A DNA stretch of 64,000 nucleotides from CAVTBX01 sp963733135. Its GTDB lineage: Bacteria > Actinomycetota > Thermoleophilia > Gaiellales > Gaiellaceae. The stretch covers positions 248,001 through 312,000 of the forward strand of contig CAVTBX010000003.1 of NCBI GenBank assembly GCA_963733135.1. The letters are read 5' to 3'. The position numbers and the translations under genes were made by a program. Under the pieces are notes generated by a model. It had not been told where the DNA came from. It saw only the letters and a list, made by a program, of their open reading frames with translations, and ran no database searches. Below are positions 35,400 to 42,081 of the stretch, in pieces (the first letter of the stretch is position 1; every line of letters starts with the position of its first letter).

Positions 35400-35561
35400 T
35401 GCCTCTTCCCGTGATAGTCAGAGCGTCCCTGGCGGCACACGGAGCCGCCAGGCGGCGTCCTCAGTCGCGCCAATACGCCCCCATATTGACGCTCCCTGCG
35501 TCCTTTCCTGGCGACCCCGTGCACTCGCCAGGAACACGAGACCATCACCGGAAGAGGCACT
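35398..35561 (+). ncRNA. Candidate structured hemA leader RNA
   Basis: Closing stem P1 pairs 35398-35419 with 35540-35561: 12 bp (AGTGCCTCTTCC with GGAAGAGGCACT), then 5 and 3 bp across two mismatches. Inside are P2 (CCTGGCGGC/GCCGCCAGG, 35428-35452), P4 (GACGC/GCGTC, 35488-35502) and P3 (TTCCTGGCGA/TCGCCAGGAA, 35505-35534). P1's right strand contains the hemA ribosome-binding site GGAAGAGG, five bases before the ATG. P2 and P3 share CCTGGCG/CGCCAGG, so they could exchange partners. P1 begins inside the stop codon of the preceding gene. A transposon remnant with inverted ends is the main alternative. Confidence 0.55.
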
Positions 35562-35562
35562 G

Positions 35563-36798
35563 ATGCACCTCGTTCTCGTCGGAACGTCGCATCGCCGGGC
35601 CCCGGTCGAGCTTCGAGAGCTCGTCGCTTTCGGGTCGAGCCGGGCCGGTGAGATCGCCGGCGGGCTCGCGGGCGGCGGTGAGGCCGTCGCGCTCTCGACC
35701 TGCAACCGCACCGAGCTCTACCTGGCGGCCGAGGACGCGGAGGAGGCCCGCGAGCGGGCGCTCACCGAGCTGACCGCGCTCTCGGGCCTCGACGCAGTCG
35801 AGCTCGAAGGGTCGCTCTACACGATGGCCGACGACGCGGCGGCGCTGCACCTCTGCCGGGTCGCGGCCGGGCTCGACTCGATGGTGCGCGGCGAGGGCCA
35901 GATCCTAGGCCAGGTTCGTGGTGCGTACGAGGCGGCCCAGGCCGCAGGTGCCACCGGCCCGACGCTCCATCGGCTCTTTCGTCACGCCCTCCGCGCCGGG
36001 AAGCGGGTCCGCACGGAGACAGGGATAGCCGAGAACCCGGCGTCGATCGCCACGGCTGCGGTGGAGCTCGTGGAGCGTGTGTTCGGAGAGCTCGTCGGCA
36101 CGAGGCTGCTCGTCCTCGGCGCAGGGAAGATGGGCGAGCAGACGGCGCTCGGGCTGATCGCGCGCGGCGCGACCGACGTCGTCGTCGCGAACCGGTCGCT
36201 CGAGCGAGCAGAAGCCGTCGCCGCTCGGTTCGGCGCCCGCTCGACCGGTCTCGACGCGCTCGACGACGAGCTGGCTGCGGCCGACGTGGTCGTCGCCTCG
36301 ACGAGCTCACGCGGCTTCCTGCTCACTGCCGACCAGGTCCAGCGCGTTCTCAAGGCCCGATCCGGCCGTCCCATCTTCTTCGTCGACATCGCCGTCCCGC
36401 GGGACATAGACCCGGAGGTCGACCGGCTCGAGGGCTGCTACCGCTATGACGTCGACGACCTCGAGCGCGTGGTGGAGAGCGGCGGCGACGGCCGCGCGGC
36501 CGACACCGCGCGTGCCGAGGCGATCGTGCTCGAGGAGACCGATGCCTTTCGCGCCTGGCGGCTCTCGCGCGACGTCGTGCCGGCGATCGCCTCGCTTCGC
36601 GCGCTTGCCGAAGGGATCAGGCGCGCCGAGCTCGACCGCGCCTCTGGCCGGCTTGGAGACCTCTCTCCGACCGAGCGCCGTGCGGTCGAGGCAGTGACGA
36701 CGCGCATCGTCGAGAAGCTCCTGCACCTGCCCTACCATTCGGCTGAAGGAGGCGGCCGCGGCCGCGAGCGGGACAGCCGACGGGGTCCTCTATGCTGA
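35563..36798 (+). CDS. hemA: Glutamyl-tRNA reductase (3' end frameshifted)
   Basis: GluTR reduces Glu-tRNA to glutamate-1-semialdehyde, the first step of C5 haem synthesis. It shows MHLVLVGTSHRRAPVELRE, catalytic Cys in LSTCNRTELYLA, GEGQILGQVRGAYEAA and the NADP-binding LLVLGAGKMGEQTA. As written, the frame ends at 36798 with an abnormal tail. Removing one C from the CCC at 36729-36731 restores the normal end (TIRLKEAAAAASGTADGVLY, then AEAVRHLFGLREDER) and stops at 36841. GGAAGAGG lies five bases before the ATG and is inside the proposed leader stem. Confidence 0.93.
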   Translation: MHLVLVGTSHRRAPVELRELVAFGSSRAGEIAGGLAGGGEAVALSTCNRTELYLAAEDAEEARERALTELTALSGLDAVELEGSLYTMADDAAALHLCRVAAGLDSMVRGEGQILGQVRGAYEAAQAAGATGPTLHRLFRHALRAGKRVRTETGIAENPASIATAAVELVERVFGELVGTRLLVLGAGKMGEQTALGLIARGATDVVVANRSLERAEAVAARFGARSTGLDALDDELAAADVVVASTSSRGFLLTADQVQRVLKARSGRPIFFVDIAVPRDIDPEVDRLEGCYRYDVDDLERVVESGGDGRAADTARAEAIVLEETDAFRAWRLSRDVVPAIASLRALAEGIRRAELDRASGRLGDLSPTERRAVEAVTTRIVEKLLHLPYHSAEGGGRGRERDSRRGPLC

Positions 36799-36964
36799 GG
36801 CCGTGCGTCACCTGTTCGGGCTACGGGAGGACGAGCGTTGAGAGCCGCCCGGCTCCTCGCCGGCAGGCCGCTCCCGGTGCAGACGCCGTACTCCTTCCTG
36901 CGGGCCCGCCCGGCCGGGACGCGGCGGTGTCCGGACACGCGACAGACTCCTCGCGCTCGGTGCC

Positions 36965-37802
36965 GTGACTCTTCTGCGCCTCGGCTCCCGCGGCAGTAGG
37001 CTCGCGCTTACGCAGGCCGAGCTCACGGCCGATCGCCTGCGCGCCGCCCACGCTGACTACGACATCGCGCTCGTCCCGATCACGACCGCGGGCGACCGTG
37101 ACCGCTCGAAGCCATTCGGCCAGATCGGCGAGCGCGGCGTCTTCGTGAAGGAGATCGAGGAGGCCCTGCTCGCCGGTCGGATCGACGTCGCTGTTCACTC
37201 GGCGAAGGACATGACCTCGACGGACGCCTCCGGCCTGGCGGTCGGCGCCTATTTGGAACGCGAGGATCCTCGAGACGCGCTTTGCGGCGCCTCCGAGGTG
37301 CGGGCCGGGATGCGGATCGGAACGGCGTCCGCGCGCCGCCGCGCTCAGCTTCTCGCACTCGAGCCGGGGCTCCAGATCGAACCGCTGCGCGGCAACGTCG
37401 ACACGCGGCTCCGGAAGCGGCTCGAGCGCGACCTCGATGCGATCGTTCTCGCGGCGGTCGGGCTCGATCGGCTCGGGCTCTCTCGTGAGATCGGCCTTCG
37501 GTTCGACCCTGACGAGCTCGTGCCGGAGGCGGGTCAGGGCGCGGTCGCCCTTCAGGTGCGGGCCGGCGAGGAAGAACGTGTGGCGACGGCCGACCATGCC
37601 GAGACCCGTCGTCGTGTCGAGGCGGAGCGCGCCTGCGTCGGGCAGCATTGGCGCGGGATGTCTCGCGCCGGTGGCCGCGTACCACGACGGCGAGGCCCTC
37701 ACCGCGCTCATCGCCGCCGAGGACGGCTCCTGGATCGAGCGGCGGCGTGGCGACGACCCGCTCGCTCTCGCCGACGAGTTGCTCGCAGCAGTCCCCGCGT
37801 GA
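36965..37802 (+). CDS. hemC: Porphobilinogen deaminase, frameshifted
   Basis: HemC joins four porphobilinogens into hydroxymethylbilane. The first 226 codons are normal: LLRLGSRGSRLALTQAELTADRL, GVFVKEIEEALL, VHSAKDMTS, GTASARRRAQLL and RGNVDTRLRKR. At the GGG of 37640-37642 the frame is lost. Dropping one G resumes with SIGAGCLAPVAAYHDGEALT, including the Cys that binds the dipyrromethane cofactor, and ends at TGA 37802. As given, the frame runs into hemD and mimics a HemC-HemD fusion. GTG 36965 is the start; a 123-bp gap separates it from the restored hemA end. Confidence 0.88.
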
Positions 37803-38434
37803 GCGTCCGCGTCCTCCTGACCCGGGCGGCCGACGGGAACCACGAGCTGGCGGGGCGGCTTCGCGGCCTGGAGGGAGTGGAGGCCATCGAGTGTCCTCTC
37901 ATCCGTATCGAGCCCATGGGCGACGAGCCACTCGATGTGACCGGCTTCGACTGGGTGATCCTCACGAGCCGGGTCGGAGCCGAGCTCTTCTTCGGCCGGG
38001 TGACCGGCAAGCCACCGCCGTTGGCCGTGATCGGCCCCGGGACCGCGGAAGCGGTGCGCGCACACGGAGTCGAGCCAGCCGTCGTCGCCTCGGTTTCGAC
38101 GCAGGAGGGGCTGCTTCAGGCCATGCCGAGCCCGGCCGGGCGCGTGCTCTTCGCGGGCGCCGAGGACGCACGTCCTTTGCTTGCCCGCGAGCTCCACGCC
38201 GACGTCGTGACGCTCTACCGGACGGTTGCCGAGCGCCCTGCGCCATTCCCCGACGCCGAGCTCGTCGTGCTTGCCTCGGCCTCGGCTGCTCGCAGTCTGG
38301 CCGCTCTCGAGGCCGGCGCGTCGCCGTGCGTGTCGATCGGGCCGGTGACGTCCGAAGCCGCCCGGAGCGCCGGTCTCGAGGTCATCGAGGAAGCGCGTAT
38401 CTCACGATGTCGACGGGCTCGTCGAAGCGGTTAA
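37799..38434 (+). CDS. hemD: Uroporphyrinogen-III synthase (3' end frameshifted)
   Basis: HemD cyclises hydroxymethylbilane with inversion of ring D. About 211 residues: VRVLLTRAADGNHELAGRL, FDWVILTSRVGAELFF, AVIGPGTAEAVRAHG, LFAGAEDARPLLAREL, LVVLASASAARSL and CVSIGPVTSEAARSAG, all typical. GTG 37799 overlaps the restored hemC stop. The last ten residues are abnormal. Removing one T at 38400 gives a normal C-terminus (EEARTHDVDGLVEAVKLAAS) in another frame. HemD is a poorly conserved family, so the match rests on pattern and context. Confidence 0.85.
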   Translation: MSVRVLLTRAADGNHELAGRLRGLEGVEAIECPLIRIEPMGDEPLDVTGFDWVILTSRVGAELFFGRVTGKPPPLAVIGPGTAEAVRAHGVEPAVVASVSTQEGLLQAMPSPAGRVLFAGAEDARPLLARELHADVVTLYRTVAERPAPFPDAELVVLASASAARSLAALEAGASPCVSIGPVTSEAARSAGLEVIEEARISRCRRARRSG

Positions 38435-38443
38435 GCTCGCGGC

Positions 38444-39259
38444 ATCTCGCGTCCAGTCATCACGCTCCTGACCGACTTCGGGCTCGAGGACGACTTCGTC
38501 GGAACCTGCAAGGGCGTCATCAAACGCATCTCGCCCGACGCTGACGTCATCGACATCACGCACGGAATCGGCGCCCATGACGTTCTCCAGGGAGCCCTCG
38601 TGCTCGCCGACACGCTGCCGTTCTTCGCGCCCGGCGTGCACGTCGCCGTCGTCGACCCCGGCGTCGGAACGGATCGCAAGGCTCTGGCCCTGCGAACGGG
38701 GGACGGGCGGACGCTGGTCGGTCCCGACAACGGCCTTCTGCTGATCGCCGCCGACAAGCTCGGCGAGGCGGAGCGGGCCGTGGAGCTGACGAGCTCCGAG
38801 CATCGGCTCGACCCAGTGTCGAAGACGTTTCACGGCCGTGACATCTTCAGCCCGGCCGCCGCCCACCTGGCCAACGGGCTCGATCTCGGCGAGCTCGGCC
38901 CGGACGTACCTCTCGGGGAGCTCGTCCGCCTCGAGGTTCCCGAGGCCGAGGTGGGAAAGACGCGGCTCCGCGCCCGGGTTCTCTATGTCGACCGGTTCGG
39001 CAACGTCCAGCTGGGGGCGACTCGCGACGACCTTGAGCAGGCCGGGATCGTCCCAGGCACGCGCGTCGAGGTCGAGGCAGGCTTCGACGCGTTTTATGCC
39101 GTAGCGGCGCGTACCTTTGCTGATGTCCGAGCCGGGGACGTGGTCCTGTACGAGGACGCCTACGAGAACATCTCGATTGCCCTGAACGGCGGAAGCGCCG
39201 CGCAGGTCTTCGCCGCGCGCCCCGGTCGCGAGCTGATGATCCGCCGACTCGACGAGTGA
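38444..39259 (+). CDS. SAM hydroxide adenosyltransferase (DUF62) family protein
   Basis: A 271-residue protein of the family that hydrolyses SAM to adenosine and methionine (chlorinase/fluorinase fold). It has ITLLTDFGLEDDFVGTCKG, VVDPGVGTDRKALALRTGDG, VGPDNGLLL and the C-terminal FGNVQLGATRDDL. The first GTG (38600) is 52 codons too late. The conserved N-terminus begins at ISRPVITLL, whose first codon is ATC (38444), after an in-frame TAA 12 bases upstream (38432-38434). There is no ATG, GTG or TTG in between. A TAAGCT -10 lies 6 nt before the ATC. Confidence 0.85.
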   Translation: MSRPVITLLTDFGLEDDFVGTCKGVIKRISPDADVIDITHGIGAHDVLQGALVLADTLPFFAPGVHVAVVDPGVGTDRKALALRTGDGRTLVGPDNGLLLIAADKLGEAERAVELTSSEHRLDPVSKTFHGRDIFSPAAAHLANGLDLGELGPDVPLGELVRLEVPEAEVGKTRLRARVLYVDRFGNVQLGATRDDLEQAGIVPGTRVEVEAGFDAFYAVAARTFADVRAGDVVLYEDAYENISIALNGGSAAQVFAARPGRELMIRRLDE

Positions 39260-39897
39260 AGGAGCGCATCGAGCTTCTCGGCAGGCGGTTCGCACGTTTC
39301 GCAACCGACTCGGTCGTCGCACGACCCAGGTTATGGCGCCTGTTCAGGCGTCCGCTGCGAGCTCAGTTCGAGCGGCTCGCGCCGAGCTGGGACGCTAGAC
39401 GCGGCCCCGAGTCGCTGATCTCACTCGGCGCGGCACTCGACCGGCTCGACGTCCCGCCGCGGCGCATCCTCGACCTCGGGACGGGCACCGGCGCAGCGGC
39501 ACGCGTCCTGGCCAGGCGGTTCCCGGAGGCGGAGGTGGTCGGCGTCGATCTCTCGCCGGCGATGGTCACCCAGGCGCGAAGGCTCGTGCCGGACGATCTC
39601 GTCGGACGGATCGCGTTCGAGACGGCGGATGCGTCCGAGCTCCCCTTCGCCAACGGCTCGTTCGACCTCGTCGTGCTCCTGAACATGATCCCCTTCTTCG
39701 AGGAGCTCGTACGGGTCACGGCGTCGTCCGGGGCGATCGTGTTCGCATTCTCGTCCGGCTCGTCGACGCCGATCTTCGTGCCGACGGCGACGCTTCGCGC
39801 CCGCCTCGAGCCCCTCGGATTCGATCGCGTCGAGGAGCTCGCGGCGGGCGGCGGAACGGCGGTCGTCGCCTACCGGGCGACTCGGGCCGTGACGTAG
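39256..39897 (+). CDS. Class I SAM-dependent methyltransferase
   Basis: A 213-residue methyltransferase of the UbiE/methyltransferase-11 type. Motif I is ILDLGTGTGAAARVLA, followed by VVGVDLSPAMVTQARR, ADASELPFANGSFDLVVLLN and a final Gly-rich strand. Its substrate is unknown. The first 45 residues are Arg-rich. GTG 39256 overlaps the preceding stop, and its 3' end overlaps the convergent secreted-protein gene by 28 bp. Confidence 0.8.
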   Translation: MKERIELLGRRFARFATDSVVARPRLWRLFRRPLRAQFERLAPSWDARRGPESLISLGAALDRLDVPPRRILDLGTGTGAAARVLARRFPEAEVVGVDLSPAMVTQARRLVPDDLVGRIAFETADASELPFANGSFDLVVLLNMIPFFEELVRVTASSGAIVFAFSSGSSTPIFVPTATLRARLEPLGFDRVEELAAGGGTAVVAYRATRAVT

Positions 39898-40487
39898 GCC
39901 TGGCCGAGGTCGATCCCCTCGGCGAAGAACGAGACGCCGAGCGAGGCGTTCAGGGCGTCAGCAGCTGCATGCGTGAGCACTGCGTCCACCTCGGAGATCC
40001 GGACGATGCGCCCGGCTCGGTCGATCTCGGCCGCGGAGAGGTCGAGGTCGAGAATCCGAACGCGGGTATCAGGGTCGCCGTTGACCTCCGCAGTCAGTCG
40101 CGGCTCGCCGGCCGTGACGATCCGGAAGTTCGTGAGCTTGAGCGACTGGAAGTTCGACAGGTTCACGAAGCGGATGCCGCCCGAATGGTTGATCCTTCCA
40201 GCGAGCGTCTCGGAATCCACTCGGCCGTCGGTGATCGGGAATCGGTACGCGAGCGCGAACGCGCCGCCCGGAAAGACAGGTCGGATCGAAGCCGGCTTCA
40301 CGGGCAGTGGCACGATGCCGTTGTCGATGAGGACCTCCGTCGTGGCCGGGTCGGTCACGAGCTTCGTCGCGATCCCGTTCAACTTGACGGGCGCGGCGCC
40401 GGCCGTTGCCGCTCCGCCGGCGAGCGCGGTAAGGGCCGAGACGAGAAGCGCCATGAGCAGAAGAGTGGTCTTACGAAGAGTTCGCAC
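39870..40487 (-). CDS. Secreted protein, possibly HtaA-like
   Basis: A 205-residue exported protein with a signal peptide (about 1-32, ending ATAGAA). The mature part is beta-rich: GGAFALAYRFPITDGRVDSETLAGRINHSGGIRF, then SLKLTNFRIVTAGEPRLTAEV and VRILDLDLSAAEID. This order resembles the HtaA haem-binding domain and related actinobacterial secreted proteins, but the match is weak by eye. Closeness to the haem genes is suggestive only. No anchoring motif is seen. I would otherwise call it a hypothetical secreted protein. Confidence 0.65.
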   Translation of the reverse strand: MRTLRKTTLLLMALLVSALTALAGGAATAGAAPVKLNGIATKLVTDPATTEVLIDNGIVPLPVKPASIRPVFPGGAFALAYRFPITDGRVDSETLAGRINHSGGIRFVNLSNFQSLKLTNFRIVTAGEPRLTAEVNGDPDTRVRILDLDLSAAEIDRAGRIVRISEVDAVLTHAAADALNASLGVSFFAEGIDLGQAYVTARVAR

Positions 40488-40602
40488 CTGTGCCTCCTTG
40501 GTCGTTTTTCAGGGGAGCGTGGCTAGGTACGTCCAAGTATTGTCCATATTCTAATAGCATGTCGAGACAACCGCGCGTCTCGAGAACTGAGCAGGCGCGG
40601 GC

Positions 40603-40608
40603 TACACT
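40603..40608 (+). promoter_or_regulatory. tRNA-Phe -10 element
   Basis: TACACT, 9 nt before the tRNA 5' end; it matches the arrangement in front of tRNA-Ile. Confidence 0.45.
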
Positions 40609-40617
40609 GTCGGCCGC

Positions 40618-40690
40618 GGCGAGGTAGCTCAGTTGGTAGAGCACACGGCTGAAAACCGTGGTGTCGCCGGTTCGATCCCGGCCCTCGCCA
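40618..40690 (+). tRNA. tRNA-Phe (anticodon GAA)
   Basis: A 73-nt cloverleaf with acceptor stem GGCGAGG/CCTCGCC, D-loop AGCTCAGTTGGTAGAGC, anticodon loop CTGAAAA (GAA) and T arm GCCGGTTCGATCCCGGC. Discriminator is A and no CCA is encoded. The nested hairpin repeat begins six bases downstream. Confidence 0.97.
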
Positions 40691-40695
40691 CCTCG

Positions 40696-40742
40696 CGAGC
40701 GAAAGTCCGGCTCGCTTCGCTCGCCATGACGACTTTCGCTCG
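40696..40742. repeat. Nested hairpin downstream of tRNA-Phe (tRNA-linked repeat, copy 2)
   Basis: Outer 12-bp arms CGAGCGAAAGTC (40696-40707) and GACTTTCGCTCG (40731-40742) enclose CGG, a weak inner hairpin and GCCATGAC. Layout and the TCCGG and CCATGACGA flanks match the element after tRNA-Ile, although the outer stems differ. The rest of the gap to 40977 holds another hairpin near 40770-40795 (GCCGGC/GCCGGC core) and no gene. Confidence 0.6.
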
Positions 40743-40965
40743 GTGGGCCTTCGCCGAACGCAGTGAGCCGACGCCGGCGTAGCCGGCATCGGCGGAGAAC
40801 GTGGCGGTGCCGCTGGACAGCCAGATGACCCGACGCGATTCGACCGTCTTGCTGTGGTCGAGCCCATAAATGCAGCTCGAGGGCCGAACCCGAGTCTCCC
40901 GACCCGGGACGGCTCACGGCCCCAGCGATTCTTCGAGACGCACTCATCGCCCCGCAGTCGCGGAG

Positions 40966-40971
40966 TATCCT
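40966..40971 (+). promoter_or_regulatory. Arginase gene -10 element
   Basis: TATCCT, 6 nt before the GTG start; leaderless spacing. Confidence 0.4.
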
Positions 40972-40977
40972 CGCGCC

Positions 40978-41877
40978 GTGCGAGCCGAACGGGTCGCGAT
41001 TATCGGCGCGGCGCTCGATCTCGGCTCGGGCCGTCGCGGAGTCGACATGGGGCCGTCCGCGATCCGCCACGCGGAGCTCGGCGAGCGCATCGCGGCGCTC
41101 GGTATTGGGGCCTCGGACTGGGGCAACGTGGCGACGTCGCTCCGCGAGGTCGTCGAGATGCGAAGCGAGCGCGCTCGCTTCCTCTCGGAGATCAAGCAGA
41201 CCTGCGAGCTCGTGGCGCGTCGCGTGGCACAGGCGGCGGAGGCGGGCTACGTGCCGCTGGTGCTCGGCGGCGACCACTCGGTGGCGCTCGGCACGGTCGG
41301 GGGCATGGCGTCCAAGCGAGGAGCGGGAGCGGCCCTCTGGTTCGACGCGCACGGTGACCTGAACACTCCGGCGACCACTCCGAGTGGGAACGTGCATGGC
41401 ATGCCGCTCGCTGCCGCACTCGGCGCGATCGAGGACGGGTTTGCGAGCGAGGCCTGGCCGTTGCCCGCGCTCGACCCGAAGCGCGTCTCGCTGATCGGCG
41501 TGCGTTCTCTCGACAAGGGAGAGCGCGAGCTGGTCGCCAGCCTCGGCGTGAAGGTTCACACGATGAGCGAGATCGACCGGCGCGGAGTCGAGGAGGTCGT
41601 GCGGGACGCCCTCAGCCGAGCCGAGGGTGCGCCGTTCGTCCATGTCTCACTCGACATGGACGTCATCGACCCCGACGTCGCGCCGGGCGTCGGGACGCCG
41701 ATTCGCGGCGGGCTGTCGTACCGGGAGGCGCACCTCGCGATGGAGCTCGTCGCAGAGTCCGGGCTCCTCGACTCGCTCGAGATCGTCGAGGTCAACCCGA
41801 TCCTCGATCGCGAGAACGAGACAGCGAAGCTGGCCGTCGAACTCGCCGCATCCGCGCTGGGCGCGCGGATCCTCTGA
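40978..41877 (+). CDS. rocF: Arginase
   Basis: A 299-residue ureohydrolase with the binuclear Mn site complete: LGGDHSVALG, WFDAHGDLNTPATTPSGNVHG and HVSLDMDVIDPDVAPGVGTP. The segment GNVHGMPLAAALG favours arginase (arginine to ornithine and urea) over agmatinase. The start GTG 40978 gives the normal N-terminus VAIIGAALDLGSGRRGVDMGPSAIR. It stands alone, with no ornithine aminotransferase or urease nearby. Confidence 0.88.
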   Translation: MRAERVAIIGAALDLGSGRRGVDMGPSAIRHAELGERIAALGIGASDWGNVATSLREVVEMRSERARFLSEIKQTCELVARRVAQAAEAGYVPLVLGGDHSVALGTVGGMASKRGAGAALWFDAHGDLNTPATTPSGNVHGMPLAAALGAIEDGFASEAWPLPALDPKRVSLIGVRSLDKGERELVASLGVKVHTMSEIDRRGVEEVVRDALSRAEGAPFVHVSLDMDVIDPDVAPGVGTPIRGGLSYREAHLAMELVAESGLLDSLEIVEVNPILDRENETAKLAVELAASALGARIL

Positions 41878-42081
41878 GGCGGGGTCGCCTTGAACGCTTC
41901 TGGCTCGCACGAGGAGCGGCTCGCCTCTCGTGGTTCAGTGCGCCGAACGCAGCCTGCCAGCGTCGTTCCACTCTCGTCACACGCCGTGACACACACGTGC
42001 GCTTTTCGTCGTTAGGCTCGTAGCCGGGTAGGGGGGAGGGGTCGGGTCCCGGAATCACTCGCGCGAAACTAGATGCGTGCG
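41878..42081. other. Non-coding gap between arginase and rarA
   Basis: 204 bp between convergent genes with no credible gene. It has short hairpins, CACGAG/CTCGTG near 41908-41933 and GTCAC/GTGAC near 41976-41990, that could terminate both transcripts. I see nothing else. Confidence 0.4.

Noticed and set aside
35398..35561. Cobalamin riboswitch or T-box upstream of hemA
   Set aside because: The B12 box, T-box sequence and specifier-loop patterns were not found; only the generic multi-stem layout is similar.
36965..38434. A 489-residue HemC-HemD fusion protein
   Set aside because: The middle portion is Arg-rich and unlike either enzyme; removing one G restores two normal genes with a GTGA overlap.
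40471..41643. A minus-strand open frame reading GSNRRHHGFQPCALPTEL
   Set aside because: This is the reverse strand of tRNA-Phe, a well-known false protein; the rest is antisense to arginase.
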